From CAKSEI01 sp964403505 (lineage in GTDB: Bacteria; Bacillota; Clostridia; Oscillospirales; CAG-272), in contig CAYOFP010000003.1 of assembly GCA_964403505.1 (NCBI GenBank), positions 62,001-126,000 of the forward strand: a stretch of 64,000 nt of DNA, written 5' to 3'. The position numbers and the translations under genes were made by a program. The notes beneath the pieces were generated by a model. It did not search any database. It was not told where the DNA came from and worked only from the letters and a program-made list of their open reading frames with translations. Shown here piece by piece: positions 25,090-34,813 of the stretch (the first letter of the stretch is position 1; every line of letters begins with the position of its first letter).

Positions 25090-25263
25090 AAGGCAATGCC
25101 GCATGATTCTGACGGTGGAATTGCGCCGACAGATTTTTCGTCAGACAAAACAAATTGAGGAGGCGAGAGTAGAGCCTCTGCCGACGAAATTTGTGAAATA
25201 TGACGGGAAATGTGCAAGCAAGTGTACCGTCAAGGCGTCAGTGAATTATGCGGTGTTGTCTTA
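25088..25263. mobile_element. MITE-like element, copy 2
   Basis: A 176-bp element similar along its length to the inverse complement of 15263-15430, with a few extra bases near the right end. Terminal repeats are TTAAGGCAATGCCGCAT (25088-25104) and ATGCGGTGTTGTCTTA (25248-25263). Its right end contains the TAA stop of ispF. The internal hairpin (near 25109-25132) has one mismatch and points to the plus strand, away from ispF. Confidence 0.8.
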
Positions 25264-25743
25264 TTTTTTTTCAATGAGGCAGACAGCATGGGCCGCTATT
25301 CCGGAGCCGTCTCCCGTAAAGCCGAGGCGTTCCTCGGTCGTTGCCTTGCAGTTGATGTTTTCTATATCGGTATGAAATACCCTCGCAATATTTTCCTGCA
25401 TCATATCTATATACGGTGCTAATTTCGGCGCTTGTGCGATGACCGTCGCATCAATATTTCCGATTCTATATCCTGCACCGTCCATCAGCGAGAATACATG
25501 AGCGCAGAGCTTCATGCTTGATATCCCTTTGTAGTGCTTATCGCTGTCGGGGAAGTGCCCTCCGATATCGCCTTTTGCGAGAGCGCCGAGCAGTGCATCC
25601 ATTACCGCATGGAGCAGTACGTCGGCATCCGAATGCCCGTCGAGCCCTTTTTCGTAGGGGATTTCCACACCGCCGAGTATGAGGGAGCGTCCCTCTTTGA
25701 GCCTGTGAACATCATATCCGTGACCTATTCTGATATCAGCCAT
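25261..25743 (-). CDS. ispF: 2-C-methyl-D-erythritol 2,4-cyclodiphosphate synthase
   Basis: MEP-pathway enzyme forming the cyclodiphosphate. 160 residues, trimeric. Signature MADIRIGHGYDVHRLKEG with the zinc ligands Asp and His, then GLDGHSDADVLLHAVMDALLGA, GDIGGHFPDSD and KATTEERLGFTGDGSGIAAHAV. The start overlaps the ispD end by 8 bases, the usual ispD-ispF arrangement. The stop codon lies inside the end of a MITE. Confidence 0.97.
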   Translation of the reverse strand: MADIRIGHGYDVHRLKEGRSLILGGVEIPYEKGLDGHSDADVLLHAVMDALLGALAKGDIGGHFPDSDKHYKGISSMKLCAHVFSLMDGAGYRIGNIDATVIAQAPKLAPYIDMMQENIARVFHTDIENINCKATTEERLGFTGDGSGIAAHAVCLIEKK

Positions 25744-26488
25744 TTACACCTCGCATATCAAGTATGTTTTCCGCCGTTTTGAGATCCTCCGGCGTGGTAA
25801 TCTTTATATTCTCATATCCGCAGTCGACGAGCTTGATTTTGAAGCCGATCTTTTCGACGAGCGAGCAGTCGTCCGTGCCTTCAAAGCCTTGCTTTTTTGC
25901 GGTAAATGCCGCCGCACGGTATATCTCCGCACGAAATATCTGAGGTGTCTGGGCGTTCCATGTATGTGCACGCTCGGGGGTATGCTCGATATAGCCCGAG
26001 GCGTTTGATATTTTTACGGTATCTTTTGCGCGCGATGCGGCGCAGGCGCAGTTGTATTTGCGTGCGGCGTCGAGCGTGTCAGAGATGTTTTTGCCTGTCA
26101 CTAAGGGGCGTGCGCCGTCGTGTATTAAAATGAATCTGCATTTTTTATCGAGTTTCGATAATGCGCAGAAAACAGACTCCTGCCTTGTTTTTCCGCCTTT
26201 TACGACTGCCTTTATTTTCGTGTAGCCGTATGAATCGATGAGGCGTTTGTAGTAGCTCATGTCTTCTTCACGTGCTACGATGATGATCTCGTCGACATCT
26301 TCGGCGTCTTCGAAAGCGAATATCGTGCGTGCGATGACGGGCATTCCGCACAAAGGCAAAAACTGCTTGGGCGTGTTACCACCCATGCGGCTTCCCGAGC
26401 CTGCCGCCACGATCACTGCGCTGACAAATCCTTTTTCATGTCCGGTGGAGGCTTTTACTATGCCTTTGAGCCATGAGCTTAGTGACAT
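25736..26488 (-). CDS. ispD: 2-C-methyl-D-erythritol 4-phosphate cytidylyltransferase
   Basis: MEP-pathway enzyme that makes CDP-methylerythritol. 250 residues. Nucleotide-binding signature VSAVIVAAGSGSRMGGNTPKQFLPL, then GGKTRQESVFCAL, ILIHDGARPLVT, AKDTVK and AQTPQIFR. About 20 extra residues (MSLSSWLKGIVKASTGHEKG) precede the usual start, but no later start codon fits the family N-terminus better. Coupled to ispF by overlap. Confidence 0.95.
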   Translation of the reverse strand: MSLSSWLKGIVKASTGHEKGFVSAVIVAAGSGSRMGGNTPKQFLPLCGMPVIARTIFAFEDAEDVDEIIIVAREEDMSYYKRLIDSYGYTKIKAVVKGGKTRQESVFCALSKLDKKCRFILIHDGARPLVTGKNISDTLDAARKYNCACAASRAKDTVKISNASGYIEHTPERAHTWNAQTPQIFRAEIYRAAAFTAKKQGFEGTDDCSLVEKIGFKIKLVDCGYENIKITTPEDLKTAENILDMRGVNG

Positions 26489-26586
26489 TCTTTATCCTTT
26501 CAAATCTCTTTTTTATCATTGTATCACAAACTGAGAAATTTTTAAATATAAAGCCAAAAAATTAACAATAAAATTATCTATATTGT

Positions 26587-26615
26587 TTGTAATTCTTTAT
26601 AAAATATGTTATTAT
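26587..26615 (+). promoter_or_regulatory. SigA promoter for the cdaA operon
   Basis: TTGTAA (26587-26592), 17-bp spacer, TATTAT (26610-26615), about 29 bases before the start codon. Confidence 0.65.
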
Positions 26616-26643
26616 ATATATAACACTAAAATAGGCGAGGTAT

Positions 26644-27507
26644 ATGGTAATGCTGGACACTCTTGAATCTATGCTGAGTTATGTTTTTTCTCAACTGAAA
26701 TCAATAAGGATAAACGATATTATAGATATCCTTATCGTTGCCGTCGTTCTGTATTATATTTTTAAGTTCGTACGTGAGCGCCGTGCCAGTCGTCTCGCCA
26801 TCGGTATAGGATTGCTTTTTCTGTTATACTTGCTGAGCGATATGTTTGATCTGAATACCATAAAGTTTATTATGGGCAGTGTGTTCCAGGTCGGTCTCAT
26901 TGCGATCATCATCGTTTTTCAGCCCGAGTTCCGATCCATGCTCGAGAGCTTTGGCGGACAGGCGAAAAAACTTCGTACACTCGGTCAGACGGATAAAGCT
27001 CAGAATGAGCTCGACGGTATCGTCGAGGCGGCGTGTGAGCTCTCACGTGATAAGACGGGCGCTCTGATGGTCATAGAGCGTGAAACGCCCTTAGGCGATT
27101 ACATCAAGAGCGGTTCGGTCATCAATGCCGATATCTCATCGATACTTCTTCGAAATCTGTTTTTCAATAAATCGCCGCTTCATGACGGCGCCGTCATAAT
27201 CAAGGGCGGGCGTATCTATGCGGCAGGATGTTTTTTGCCGCTGTCGATGGATAGTGAGATAATGAAGGAGCTCGGCACACGCCACCGTGCGGCGATCGGC
27301 CTGAGTGAGAACAGCGACGCCGTCGTCATCGTGGTAAGCGAGGAGACGGGAGTGATATCCGTCGCAAGGCACGGTGAGCTCGAGCGCGGCTTTGACGGCG
27401 AGGGACTCAGAAAGTATCTTACCGCACTGATAAATGACGATAATGCACAGATGACGCTGAAGCGCAGAGGCGCAAGACGATTCAGAGATAAGGAGAAAGG
27501 TGAATGA
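26644..27507 (+). CDS. cdaA: Diadenylate cyclase CdaA (DacA)
   Basis: Makes cyclic di-AMP from two ATP. 287 residues: three membrane helices in the first 95 residues, a short coiled coil, then the DAC domain with DGA in SPLHDGAVIIKGGRIYAAG and RHR in GTRHRAAIGLSE, both required for catalysis. ATG at 26644 or at 26650; the GAGG site is nearer to ideal spacing for the second. It overlaps cdaR by four bases (ATGA), as in other Firmicutes. Confidence 0.96.
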   Translation: MVMLDTLESMLSYVFSQLKSIRINDIIDILIVAVVLYYIFKFVRERRASRLAIGIGLLFLLYLLSDMFDLNTIKFIMGSVFQVGLIAIIIVFQPEFRSMLESFGGQAKKLRTLGQTDKAQNELDGIVEAACELSRDKTGALMVIERETPLGDYIKSGSVINADISSILLRNLFFNKSPLHDGAVIIKGGRIYAAGCFLPLSMDSEIMKELGTRHRAAIGLSENSDAVVIVVSEETGVISVARHGELERGFDGEGLRKYLTALINDDNAQMTLKRRGARRFRDKEKGE

Positions 27508-28499
27508 TGAAAAGTAACGTTGAAAATAAAAACGGACGCTCTCCCGTATTTCCGATCATACTTTCCCTTATTTGCGCCGTCGTGCTGTGGATGTATGTAA
27601 TGAGTGTAGAGAGCCCGTCGTATAAGCAGACGTTCAAGGACGTTGAGGTAGTACTTCAGAATGAATCTGTCATTTCCAAAAACGGTCTTTCGGTTCTGTC
27701 AGGAAACGGACGCACCGTAGATGTCACCGTTATGGGCAGAAAGAGTCTGATAAACCGTATGAGCTCGGACGATATCGTAGCCTATGTAGACCTGAGCGGC
27801 ATAAACTCCTCGGGTACATACCAGCCCGAGATAAAGACGGAGCTGCAAACGGGACTGACCCTTGACAGCCTGAGTGAAAAGACCATCACGGTATATATTG
27901 ATATGACTACATCAAAGACAGTGCCGATCGATTCCGATATTGAATATAACGGCGGTGTCACCAAGGGGAAGGGATACTCAATGGGGAAGCCGTATATCCT
28001 TGCAACGGCAGACATGCAGGATGCGGCATCTGTCGTTGTCAATGGCCCTGTGACGATACTGAATACGATTTCCTATGCAAAGGTGCGCACTGTCGAGCTC
28101 GGAGCGATTACCAGCTCGGTAACGTTTATGAGTCCGCTCGTCCTTTACAGCGAGAAGGGTGTTGAGGTCAAGAATCAGTATGTGTCCTTAGTTACTCCGT
28201 CTGTATCCGTGTATTTCCCGGTGGTCACCGAGAGGGATATAGCGGTAGCGCCGAACTTTACAGGCTCTTTTGATACATCGAAGTATTCGTATACGGTGAG
28301 CCCTGCGACCGTCAGGGTACGGGCCGAGGAGTCTGTTTTAGACAGTATCACATCTGTCACCTTTGATGTTTCCAAGAGTGATTCCGCACTTTTGGGCGTG
28401 ACGAAATATGAGCTTCCCGCAGAGGGGCTCGAAATAGCGGACGGCACAACGGAGGTGTCGCTCACCGTAAAGACGAAGCAGGATAGCAAGTCAAAGTGA
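27504..28499 (+). CDS. cdaR: CdaR/YbbR-domain regulator of CdaA
   Basis: 331 residues. One N-terminal membrane segment (about 14-32, ending in AVVLWMYVMSVESP) precedes extracytoplasmic YbbR repeats, recognisable by alternating beta strands and phrases such as VDVTVMGRKSLINRMSSDDIVAYVDLSG. CdaR modulates the cyclase across the membrane. Start and stop overlap both neighbours, so translation is coupled. In many Firmicutes glmM follows; here an FAD oxidoreductase does. Confidence 0.9.
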   Translation: MMKSNVENKNGRSPVFPIILSLICAVVLWMYVMSVESPSYKQTFKDVEVVLQNESVISKNGLSVLSGNGRTVDVTVMGRKSLINRMSSDDIVAYVDLSGINSSGTYQPEIKTELQTGLTLDSLSEKTITVYIDMTTSKTVPIDSDIEYNGGVTKGKGYSMGKPYILATADMQDAASVVVNGPVTILNTISYAKVRTVELGAITSSVTFMSPLVLYSEKGVEVKNQYVSLVTPSVSVYFPVVTERDIAVAPNFTGSFDTSKYSYTVSPATVRVRAEESVLDSITSVTFDVSKSDSALLGVTKYELPAEGLEIADGTTEVSLTVKTKQDSKSK

Positions 28500-30079
28500 G
28501 AATCGTGATAAGGCAGATACGCCTTCCTTTCACGGAGCCGTGCGAATACGCCGTCGAGAAAGCGAAGAAAAAGATATCGCCTTTGCATATTAAATATAAA
28601 AAATGCGGAATCTATAAGCGTTCGGTGGACGCGCGCCGCCGTGACCAGATATTTTTTGAGTATGCTGTGTATTTTGATACGGATACGCCGATCTCTGACG
28701 AGGCATTGAAGAAATGCGGATGTATCAGGCTGGGCGATGATGCACCGAGCGCAGAATACGGCGATGCGCCGTGCGATGACGGTGTAGTCATCGTGGGTTT
28801 CGGGCCTTGCGGCATGTTTTGTGCGCTCGCTCTCGCCGAGCATGGCTATAGGCCTACGGTAATCGAGCGAGGCTCATGCGTCAAAAAGCGTGCCGAGGCA
28901 GTAGCGGAGTTTTACCGCACGGGAAAGCTCGATAAAAATAATAATATTCAGTTCGGCGCAGGCGGGGCGGGCACTTTTTCCGACGGAAAACTCGTCACCC
29001 GTGTTAATGACCCGATGTGCCACTATGTTTTGAATACATTCCATATGCTGGGTGCGCCCGAGAGCATCCTTGCCGATGCAAAACCGCATATCGGCACAGA
29101 TAAGCTGCGTGAGGTCGTAAACAACGCCGAGCGGCATATCTGCGAGCTCGGCGGACGGGTGCTCTACGATACGATGCTTACCGATATCGTTTCGTCGTGC
29201 GGACGGGTAAAGGCCGTGCGCACAAATAACGGCGAGATACCCTGCTCGGCTCTTGTGCTTGCTATCGGGCATAGCTCGAGAGATACATACGGTGCGCTCG
29301 CAAAGGCGGGTGCGCTCATGCAGGCGAAGCCCTTTTCTGTCGGCGTCCGGATAGAGCATTTGCAGGCGGATATCGATAGCGCCCTTTACGGTAAATATGC
29401 AGGAAATCCCCGTCTGCCTGTCGGTGAATACAATCTTTCCCATCGGATGGGCGACCGAGGCGTTTATACATTTTGTATGTGCCCGGGCGGAAAGGTCGTG
29501 GCTGCTGCGAGCGAGGACGGCGGAGTCGTCACCAACGGAATGAGTGAATATGCACGCGACGGTGTCAATGCCAATTCTGCTGTCGCCGTGTCGGTCTTAC
29601 CGTCGGATTTCGGATACGATGTGAAAGGCGCAGTTGAATTTGTAAGGAATATTGAAAATAGAGCATATCAGATTGGCGGAGGCGGCTTTTGCGCCCCTGC
29701 CCAGACGCTCGGCGATTTTCTGTCTGGAAAAAGAGGAACGGGTTTTTCCCGTGTCGAGCCGACCTATATGGACGGAAATGTCAGGCTTTCCGATATGAAC
29801 GAGGTTTTGCCCGGGTTTGTATCATCTCATCTGAGAGAGGGAATCACCTCGTTTGAAAAGCGTATCCGTGGTTTCAGTGCGCCGTGGGCAGTGCTCACGG
29901 GTGCGGAGACTCGCACCTCGTCTCCCGTTCGCATACTGAGAGGGGAAACGGGAGTAGCCGAGGGATTTGATAATTTTTACCCCTGCGGAGAGGGCGCAGG
30001 ATATGCAGGGGGCATCACAAGCGCCGCGCTTGACGGGCTGGGATGTGCGCTCAGAATCATGAAGAGGTATAAATCTTGA
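28496..30079 (+). CDS. FAD-dependent oxidoreductase (COG2509-type)
   Basis: 527 residues. An N-terminal alpha/beta segment is followed by a Rossmann FAD-binding motif (GVVIVGFGPCGMFCALALAEHG) with the ribose-binding acid in VIERG, then FGAGGAGTFSDGKLVTR, and a second FAD contact near the C-terminus (PCGEGAGYAGGITSAALDG). Substrate unknown; the family is annotated as NAD(FAD)-utilising dehydrogenases. The GTG start at 28496 overlaps the cdaR stop. The gene is commonly near cdaA-cdaR in Clostridia as far as I recall; glmM is not in the window. Confidence 0.88.
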   Translation: MRIVIRQIRLPFTEPCEYAVEKAKKKISPLHIKYKKCGIYKRSVDARRRDQIFFEYAVYFDTDTPISDEALKKCGCIRLGDDAPSAEYGDAPCDDGVVIVGFGPCGMFCALALAEHGYRPTVIERGSCVKKRAEAVAEFYRTGKLDKNNNIQFGAGGAGTFSDGKLVTRVNDPMCHYVLNTFHMLGAPESILADAKPHIGTDKLREVVNNAERHICELGGRVLYDTMLTDIVSSCGRVKAVRTNNGEIPCSALVLAIGHSSRDTYGALAKAGALMQAKPFSVGVRIEHLQADIDSALYGKYAGNPRLPVGEYNLSHRMGDRGVYTFCMCPGGKVVAAASEDGGVVTNGMSEYARDGVNANSAVAVSVLPSDFGYDVKGAVEFVRNIENRAYQIGGGGFCAPAQTLGDFLSGKRGTGFSRVEPTYMDGNVRLSDMNEVLPGFVSSHLREGITSFEKRIRGFSAPWAVLTGAETRTSSPVRILRGETGVAEGFDNFYPCGEGAGYAGGITSAALDGLGCALRIMKRYKS

Positions 30080-30525
30080 CACAAAAAGGTATTGTAAAAA
30101 AAACAGACGGTGAATATGCCGGCGTCAGCGTTATGCGCTCGAGCGCATGCGACGCATGCCATGCAAAGGGGTATTGTGTCGAGTGTAAGAAGACGATGGA
30201 GGCCCGTGCCTTAAATGCAGTCGGCGCAGAAGTGGGGGATACCGTCGAGCTCGAGAGTCCGACGGGCACCGTGCTCGGATATGCCGCCATTATGTTTTTG
30301 ATGCCTGTTGTTATGGCACTCGGTTCCTATGTTACGGCCTCTCTCTGGCTTTCGGAGACTGCGAGCCTGCTCGTTTCTCTCGCTTTTTTCTTAGCGGCTT
30401 TCGCATTTATTTATTTGTTTTTCAACAGTAAAAGCATCCGGGAGAAAAACACCGTAACTATTGTTAAAATAATAAAAAAGGATATAGATAATAATGAAGA
30501 AGTGGGAGATATCGACCGTCCGTGA
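30076..30525 (+). CDS. RseC/MucC-family membrane protein
   Basis: 149 residues. The N-terminal soluble part has four cysteines (SSACDACHAKGYCVECKK), and two membrane helices follow (about 75-97 and 101-120), the RseC layout. RseC homologues occur with Rnf-type or SoxR-reducing electron-transfer systems; no rnf gene is in the window. TTG at 30076 overlaps the previous stop and follows AGAGG. The last 32 bases overlap recJ. Confidence 0.85.
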   Translation: MTQKGIVKKTDGEYAGVSVMRSSACDACHAKGYCVECKKTMEARALNAVGAEVGDTVELESPTGTVLGYAAIMFLMPVVMALGSYVTASLWLSETASLLVSLAFFLAAFAFIYLFFNSKSIREKNTVTIVKIIKKDIDNNEEVGDIDRP

Positions 30526-32599
30526 AAAACACGCAGGCGAGATCTCTTCTCTCAGTGCGAGCTTAGGCGTCAGCGCTCTTACCGGTGCGCTCCTTTATCA
30601 AAGGGGATTATGCACATCAGAGCTCGCACGGGCTTATATAGATAAACAGACTGAGGCGTTTTACGATCCGTTTCTGATGCGTGATATGGATCGTGCTGTA
30701 TCGGGCATCGAAGAGGCTGTTTCATCAGGGAAGAGAATCGTAATATACGGAGATTATGATGTAGACGGAGTGACGAGCGTCAGCGTTTTATATTTGTATT
30801 TAAAAAATATGGGCGCTGAGATAGACTACTATATACCGAGCAGATCGGGCGAGGGATACGGCGTCAATACCGATGCTATAGATACCCTCGCATCGTCGGG
30901 CGTGTCGCTCATTATCACAGTCGATACGGGAATCACCGCAATCGAGGAGATAAAGTATGCAAAAGGTCTCGGTATCGATTTTATCGTGACCGACCATCAC
31001 ACCTGCCACAGCGAAATACCGGAGGCGATCGCAGTCGTAAACCCTCACCGCCCCGACTGCGGATATCCGTTCAAAGATCTCGCCGGGGTCGGCGTGGTCT
31101 TCAAGCTTGTCTGCGCTCTTGAAAAAAAGCGTACAGGGTGTGCGGATGCGTCGTATATCAAGAATGTTTGCGATAAATATGCCGATCTTGTGGCGATAGG
31201 AACTGTGGCTGATGTCATGCCCCTGTGCGATGAGAACAGGCTCATCGTTTCCGTGGGACTTGAGCGGATAAAACACACCGAGCGCCCCGGCCTTGCAGCC
31301 CTTATGGCAAAGACATCGCAGAACGGCAAAGAGCCGAGGGTAAATTCATCCTATATCGGCTTTACCATCGCTCCGCGTATCAACGCCGCAGGAAGGATTG
31401 GCAATGCTTCCCGTGCCGCGAGACTTTTTTTGACAGACGATATGGGCGAGGCGCAGACCATCGCTGAGGAGCTTTGCGATACGAATAAGACCCGTCAGCA
31501 TGAGGAAAACGCTATCGTAGAAGAGGCGCTGAAAAAAATATCCGAGGATGCAGATTTTGAAAACAGAAGTATCATCGTTTTATCCGAGGAGGGATGGCAT
31601 CAGGGCGTTATCGGTATCGTGGCATCCAGGCTCACCGAGAAGTACGGTCTTCCCTCGATCCTTATCTCATTCGAGGGGGATACAGGCAAGGGAAGCGGCA
31701 GAAGCGTAAAGGGCATCAATTTAGTCGATGCGCTCGGCGCATGCTCGGATCTTCTGATAAAATACGGCGGACATGAGCTTGCCGCCGGACTTTCCATATC
31801 GAGAGAGAAGCTGCCCGAATTTACAGAGCGGATCAATGCTTATGTGAAAGAGCGTGCCTCGGAGAAATGCGAGGACATACTCGAGATAGATTGTGTTGTA
31901 AGACCCGAGGAGATAACGGTGAGGAACGCATCCGAGATAGCTCTGCTCGAGCCGTTTGGCACGGATAATCCCGAGCCGGTCGTCGTGCTCGAGGGTGCGA
32001 CGATTGCAGAGGCGAAGCCGATCGGCGGAGGTAAGCACAATAAGCTCGTTTTTGAGAAAAACGGAATACATTGCGATGCGGTGTATTTTAACCGTAATAT
32101 TTTTTCTACAAATTTTTACGTCGGCGACACGGTCGATGTGGCGTTCAGACTGTCGGTAAACGATTTTATGGGCACTCAGACCGCTCAGATGATCGTGCGT
32201 GATATACGCCTGTGCGGTGACAGCGCCGCGTTTATCGATCGGGGCAGAGAGCTTTATTCCGAAATAAAGGCCGGCAGGAAGATAGGCGATGATGAGAATA
32301 TCATTCCCGTGCGTGACGATTTTGCCGCAGTTTACAGATATATAAAAAACGAGGTGCGCAGGGATAACGACATCATCGGCGTAAAGGGCATAACCCGACG
32401 TCTGCCGGGCATGAATTACGTTAAAGTCAGATATATTATAGAGATATTCCGTGAGGTCAATATTATTGGAATCGCCGGTTACGGCACAGAGCCCGATATC
32501 TATAAATTCAAGCTGAATCATATGACGGCAAAGATAAACCTGGATAAGTCGTCAATATACAAAAAACTGAAATCAAGAAAAGAGTATCATCAGAATTAA
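30494..32599 (+). CDS. recJ: Single-stranded-DNA exonuclease RecJ
   Basis: 5'-3' exonuclease of the DHH superfamily acting in recombination and repair. 701 residues. Motif I is YGDYDVDGVTS, motif III is VTDHHTCH, then the DHHA1 domain with GGHELAAGLSI and RINAAGRIGNAS, an OB-like domain, and a C-terminal extension of about 130 residues. ATAATGAAG start with a weak site inside the RseC gene; 32-base overlap with it. The relA gene starts at the next base after the stop. Confidence 0.96.
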   Translation: MKKWEISTVREKHAGEISSLSASLGVSALTGALLYQRGLCTSELARAYIDKQTEAFYDPFLMRDMDRAVSGIEEAVSSGKRIVIYGDYDVDGVTSVSVLYLYLKNMGAEIDYYIPSRSGEGYGVNTDAIDTLASSGVSLIITVDTGITAIEEIKYAKGLGIDFIVTDHHTCHSEIPEAIAVVNPHRPDCGYPFKDLAGVGVVFKLVCALEKKRTGCADASYIKNVCDKYADLVAIGTVADVMPLCDENRLIVSVGLERIKHTERPGLAALMAKTSQNGKEPRVNSSYIGFTIAPRINAAGRIGNASRAARLFLTDDMGEAQTIAEELCDTNKTRQHEENAIVEEALKKISEDADFENRSIIVLSEEGWHQGVIGIVASRLTEKYGLPSILISFEGDTGKGSGRSVKGINLVDALGACSDLLIKYGGHELAAGLSISREKLPEFTERINAYVKERASEKCEDILEIDCVVRPEEITVRNASEIALLEPFGTDNPEPVVVLEGATIAEAKPIGGGKHNKLVFEKNGIHCDAVYFNRNIFSTNFYVGDTVDVAFRLSVNDFMGTQTAQMIVRDIRLCGDSAAFIDRGRELYSEIKAGRKIGDDENIIPVRDDFAAVYRYIKNEVRRDNDIIGVKGITRRLPGMNYVKVRYIIEIFREVNIIGIAGYGTEPDIYKFKLNHMTAKINLDKSSIYKKLKSRKEYHQN

Positions 32600-34813
32600 A
32601 TGGAAACGAGCACCGGTATAGAACGCCTGCTCGTTGCCCTCGAGGGCAGCGGAAGGCGCTTTGATACAGAGAAAATAATGCAGGCGTATGAATTCGCCCG
32701 TGAGCTTCATGCAGGGCAGTTCCGTGCGAGCGGAGAGGAATATATCAGTCATCCTCTCGCTGTAGCGGAGCTCGTTGTCGGACTCGTACCCGAAACGGAT
32801 GCGGTGTGTGCGGCATTACTGCATGACGTTGTCGAGGACTGCGGAGAGCGGGTGAGCATCGGCGAGATAGAAAAGAAGTTCGGCGCAGAGGTCGCCATGC
32901 TCGTTGACGGACTCACGAAACTCGTGAAGATCAAATTCGAGGATCGTGAAGGGCAGAATATGGAGAATCTCCGTAAGATGTTCCTTGCGATGAGTAAGGA
33001 TGTGCGCGTCATATTCATAAAGCTGTGCGACCGACTTCACAATATGCGGACACTGGACGCAAAGCCGGACGGAAAACGCCGTACGACTGCACTCGAGACC
33101 ATGAATGTGTATGCGCCGCTCGCTCACCGCCTCGGTATGCAGAAAATGAAGCATGAACTCGAGAGCCTGTCGCTTCATTATCTTGACCCGTTCGGTTACA
33201 GCGAGGTCGAGGGGCACATTCAGCAGAAATACGGTGCAAACCGTGATTTTGTCGAGGCGATAAGGCGTCAGATCTCCTCACGCCTGACCGAAGAGGGAAT
33301 GGAATTTTCGCTCGGAGGACGGGTGAAGAGCGTTTACAGCATATATAAAAAGATGTATGAGCAGCACAAGTCCTTTGATGAAATATACGATTTTTACGCT
33401 CTGCGTGTCATCGTGCAAAATGAGCTCGAATGTTATACGGTACTCGGCATAATACACGATATGTATAAGTCGATACCCGGCAGGTTCAAGGACTATATAT
33501 CCACACCGAAGCCGAATATGTATCAGTCCCTGCATACGACTGTTATCGGACGGGAGGGTGTGCCTTTTGAGGTGCAGATACGCACATGGAAGATGCACCA
33601 GGTAGCCGAATACGGTATTGCGGCGCATTGGAAATATAAGACGGGCGAATCGGGCGGAGAGAATATCGATGAAAAGCTGCAGTGGATATCGAAGCTCATT
33701 GAGATAGAGGATGAGGAGATGGACCCGGATGAGTTCATGCGCTCTCTGAAAATAGATATCTTCCATGATGAGACATTCGTTTTCACTCCCCGGGGAGATG
33801 TAATCACTCTGCCGCAGGGCTCGACAGTCATTGATTTCGCTTATGCCATACATTCTGCCATCGGCAATAAAATGGTCGGCGCAAAGATAAACGGTATGAT
33901 ATGTCCGATCGACTCCATTCCCCAGAACGGCGACATCGTCGAGATACTTACCTCAAATTCGTCAAAAGGCCCGAGCCGTGATTGGCTCGGCATAGTAAAG
34001 ACGGCAGAGGCAAGGAATAAGATACGTACATGGTTCAAGAAGGAGAAGCGGACCGAAAATATCGAGGTCGGACGTTCGGAGATAGAGCGTGAGATGCGCC
34101 GTCTCGGATATCCGTATACCGAAAAGCAGAAAAACGAAGTGCTCGAGGCGGTGGCATCACGATTGGGCATTCAGAGTGCAGAGGATTTATATAACACGCT
34201 CGGCTACGGCGGACTCGTGCTCTCAAAGCTGATGCCGAAGATAAAGGATGAATTCGAGCATCGGATCAAGCTCGCACAGCAGAGCGAGCCGGATATCATA
34301 ACAGTCGATCAGGTGTACACAAAGCCGCAGGGAAAACGGAGTGCCGGCGGTGTCATCATCGACGGCGTGGAGGGGTGCAGCGTTAAGTTTGCCCGCTGCT
34401 GTAATCCGCTGCCGGGTGACCTGATAACAGGCTTTATCACAAAGGGTTACGGCGTCTCTATCCATAAGTATGACTGCCTGAATGTAAAAAAAATGCTTGA
34501 AAACGATGAGAACAGACAGCGCTTTGTCTCCGCCTATTGGCAGAAGAGGAACGGTATACCTACAAATGAGAGTATGTTTGAGGCGTATTTACAGATATTT
34601 GCGGCGGAGTCCATCACGCTCATTGCGGATGTGTCCACCGCACTTGCAGATATGAATGTAGCCATACACCAGATTAATACTGCGAAAAAGGATGATACAG
34701 TCACGGTGAACCTCGTGATAAGCTGTAAGAATCTATCGCATTTTGAGTCGATCGTATCGAGACTCAGAAAGGTTTCGGGCGTCATGAGCGTCGCGAGAGG
34801 ATATTCAAAATGA
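32600..34813 (+). CDS. relA: Bifunctional (p)ppGpp synthetase/hydrolase (RSH)
   Basis: 737 residues, the long Rel form. HD hydrolase domain (AGQFRASGEEYISHPLAVAE, LLHDVVEDC), synthetase domain (GRFKDYISTPKPNMYQSLH with the substrate-binding Tyr and Gln), TGS domain (FVFTPRGDVITLPQGSTVIDFAYAIHS in parts), a Zn/helical region with CCNPLPGD, and a C-terminal ACT/RRM domain. HD motif residues look intact, so both activities are expected. The start follows the recJ stop without a gap. Followed by dtd with a four-base overlap, the usual Firmicute arrangement. Confidence 0.97.
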   Translation: METSTGIERLLVALEGSGRRFDTEKIMQAYEFARELHAGQFRASGEEYISHPLAVAELVVGLVPETDAVCAALLHDVVEDCGERVSIGEIEKKFGAEVAMLVDGLTKLVKIKFEDREGQNMENLRKMFLAMSKDVRVIFIKLCDRLHNMRTLDAKPDGKRRTTALETMNVYAPLAHRLGMQKMKHELESLSLHYLDPFGYSEVEGHIQQKYGANRDFVEAIRRQISSRLTEEGMEFSLGGRVKSVYSIYKKMYEQHKSFDEIYDFYALRVIVQNELECYTVLGIIHDMYKSIPGRFKDYISTPKPNMYQSLHTTVIGREGVPFEVQIRTWKMHQVAEYGIAAHWKYKTGESGGENIDEKLQWISKLIEIEDEEMDPDEFMRSLKIDIFHDETFVFTPRGDVITLPQGSTVIDFAYAIHSAIGNKMVGAKINGMICPIDSIPQNGDIVEILTSNSSKGPSRDWLGIVKTAEARNKIRTWFKKEKRTENIEVGRSEIEREMRRLGYPYTEKQKNEVLEAVASRLGIQSAEDLYNTLGYGGLVLSKLMPKIKDEFEHRIKLAQQSEPDIITVDQVYTKPQGKRSAGGVIIDGVEGCSVKFARCCNPLPGDLITGFITKGYGVSIHKYDCLNVKKMLENDENRQRFVSAYWQKRNGIPTNESMFEAYLQIFAAESITLIADVSTALADMNVAIHQINTAKKDDTVTVNLVISCKNLSHFESIVSRLRKVSGVMSVARGYSK

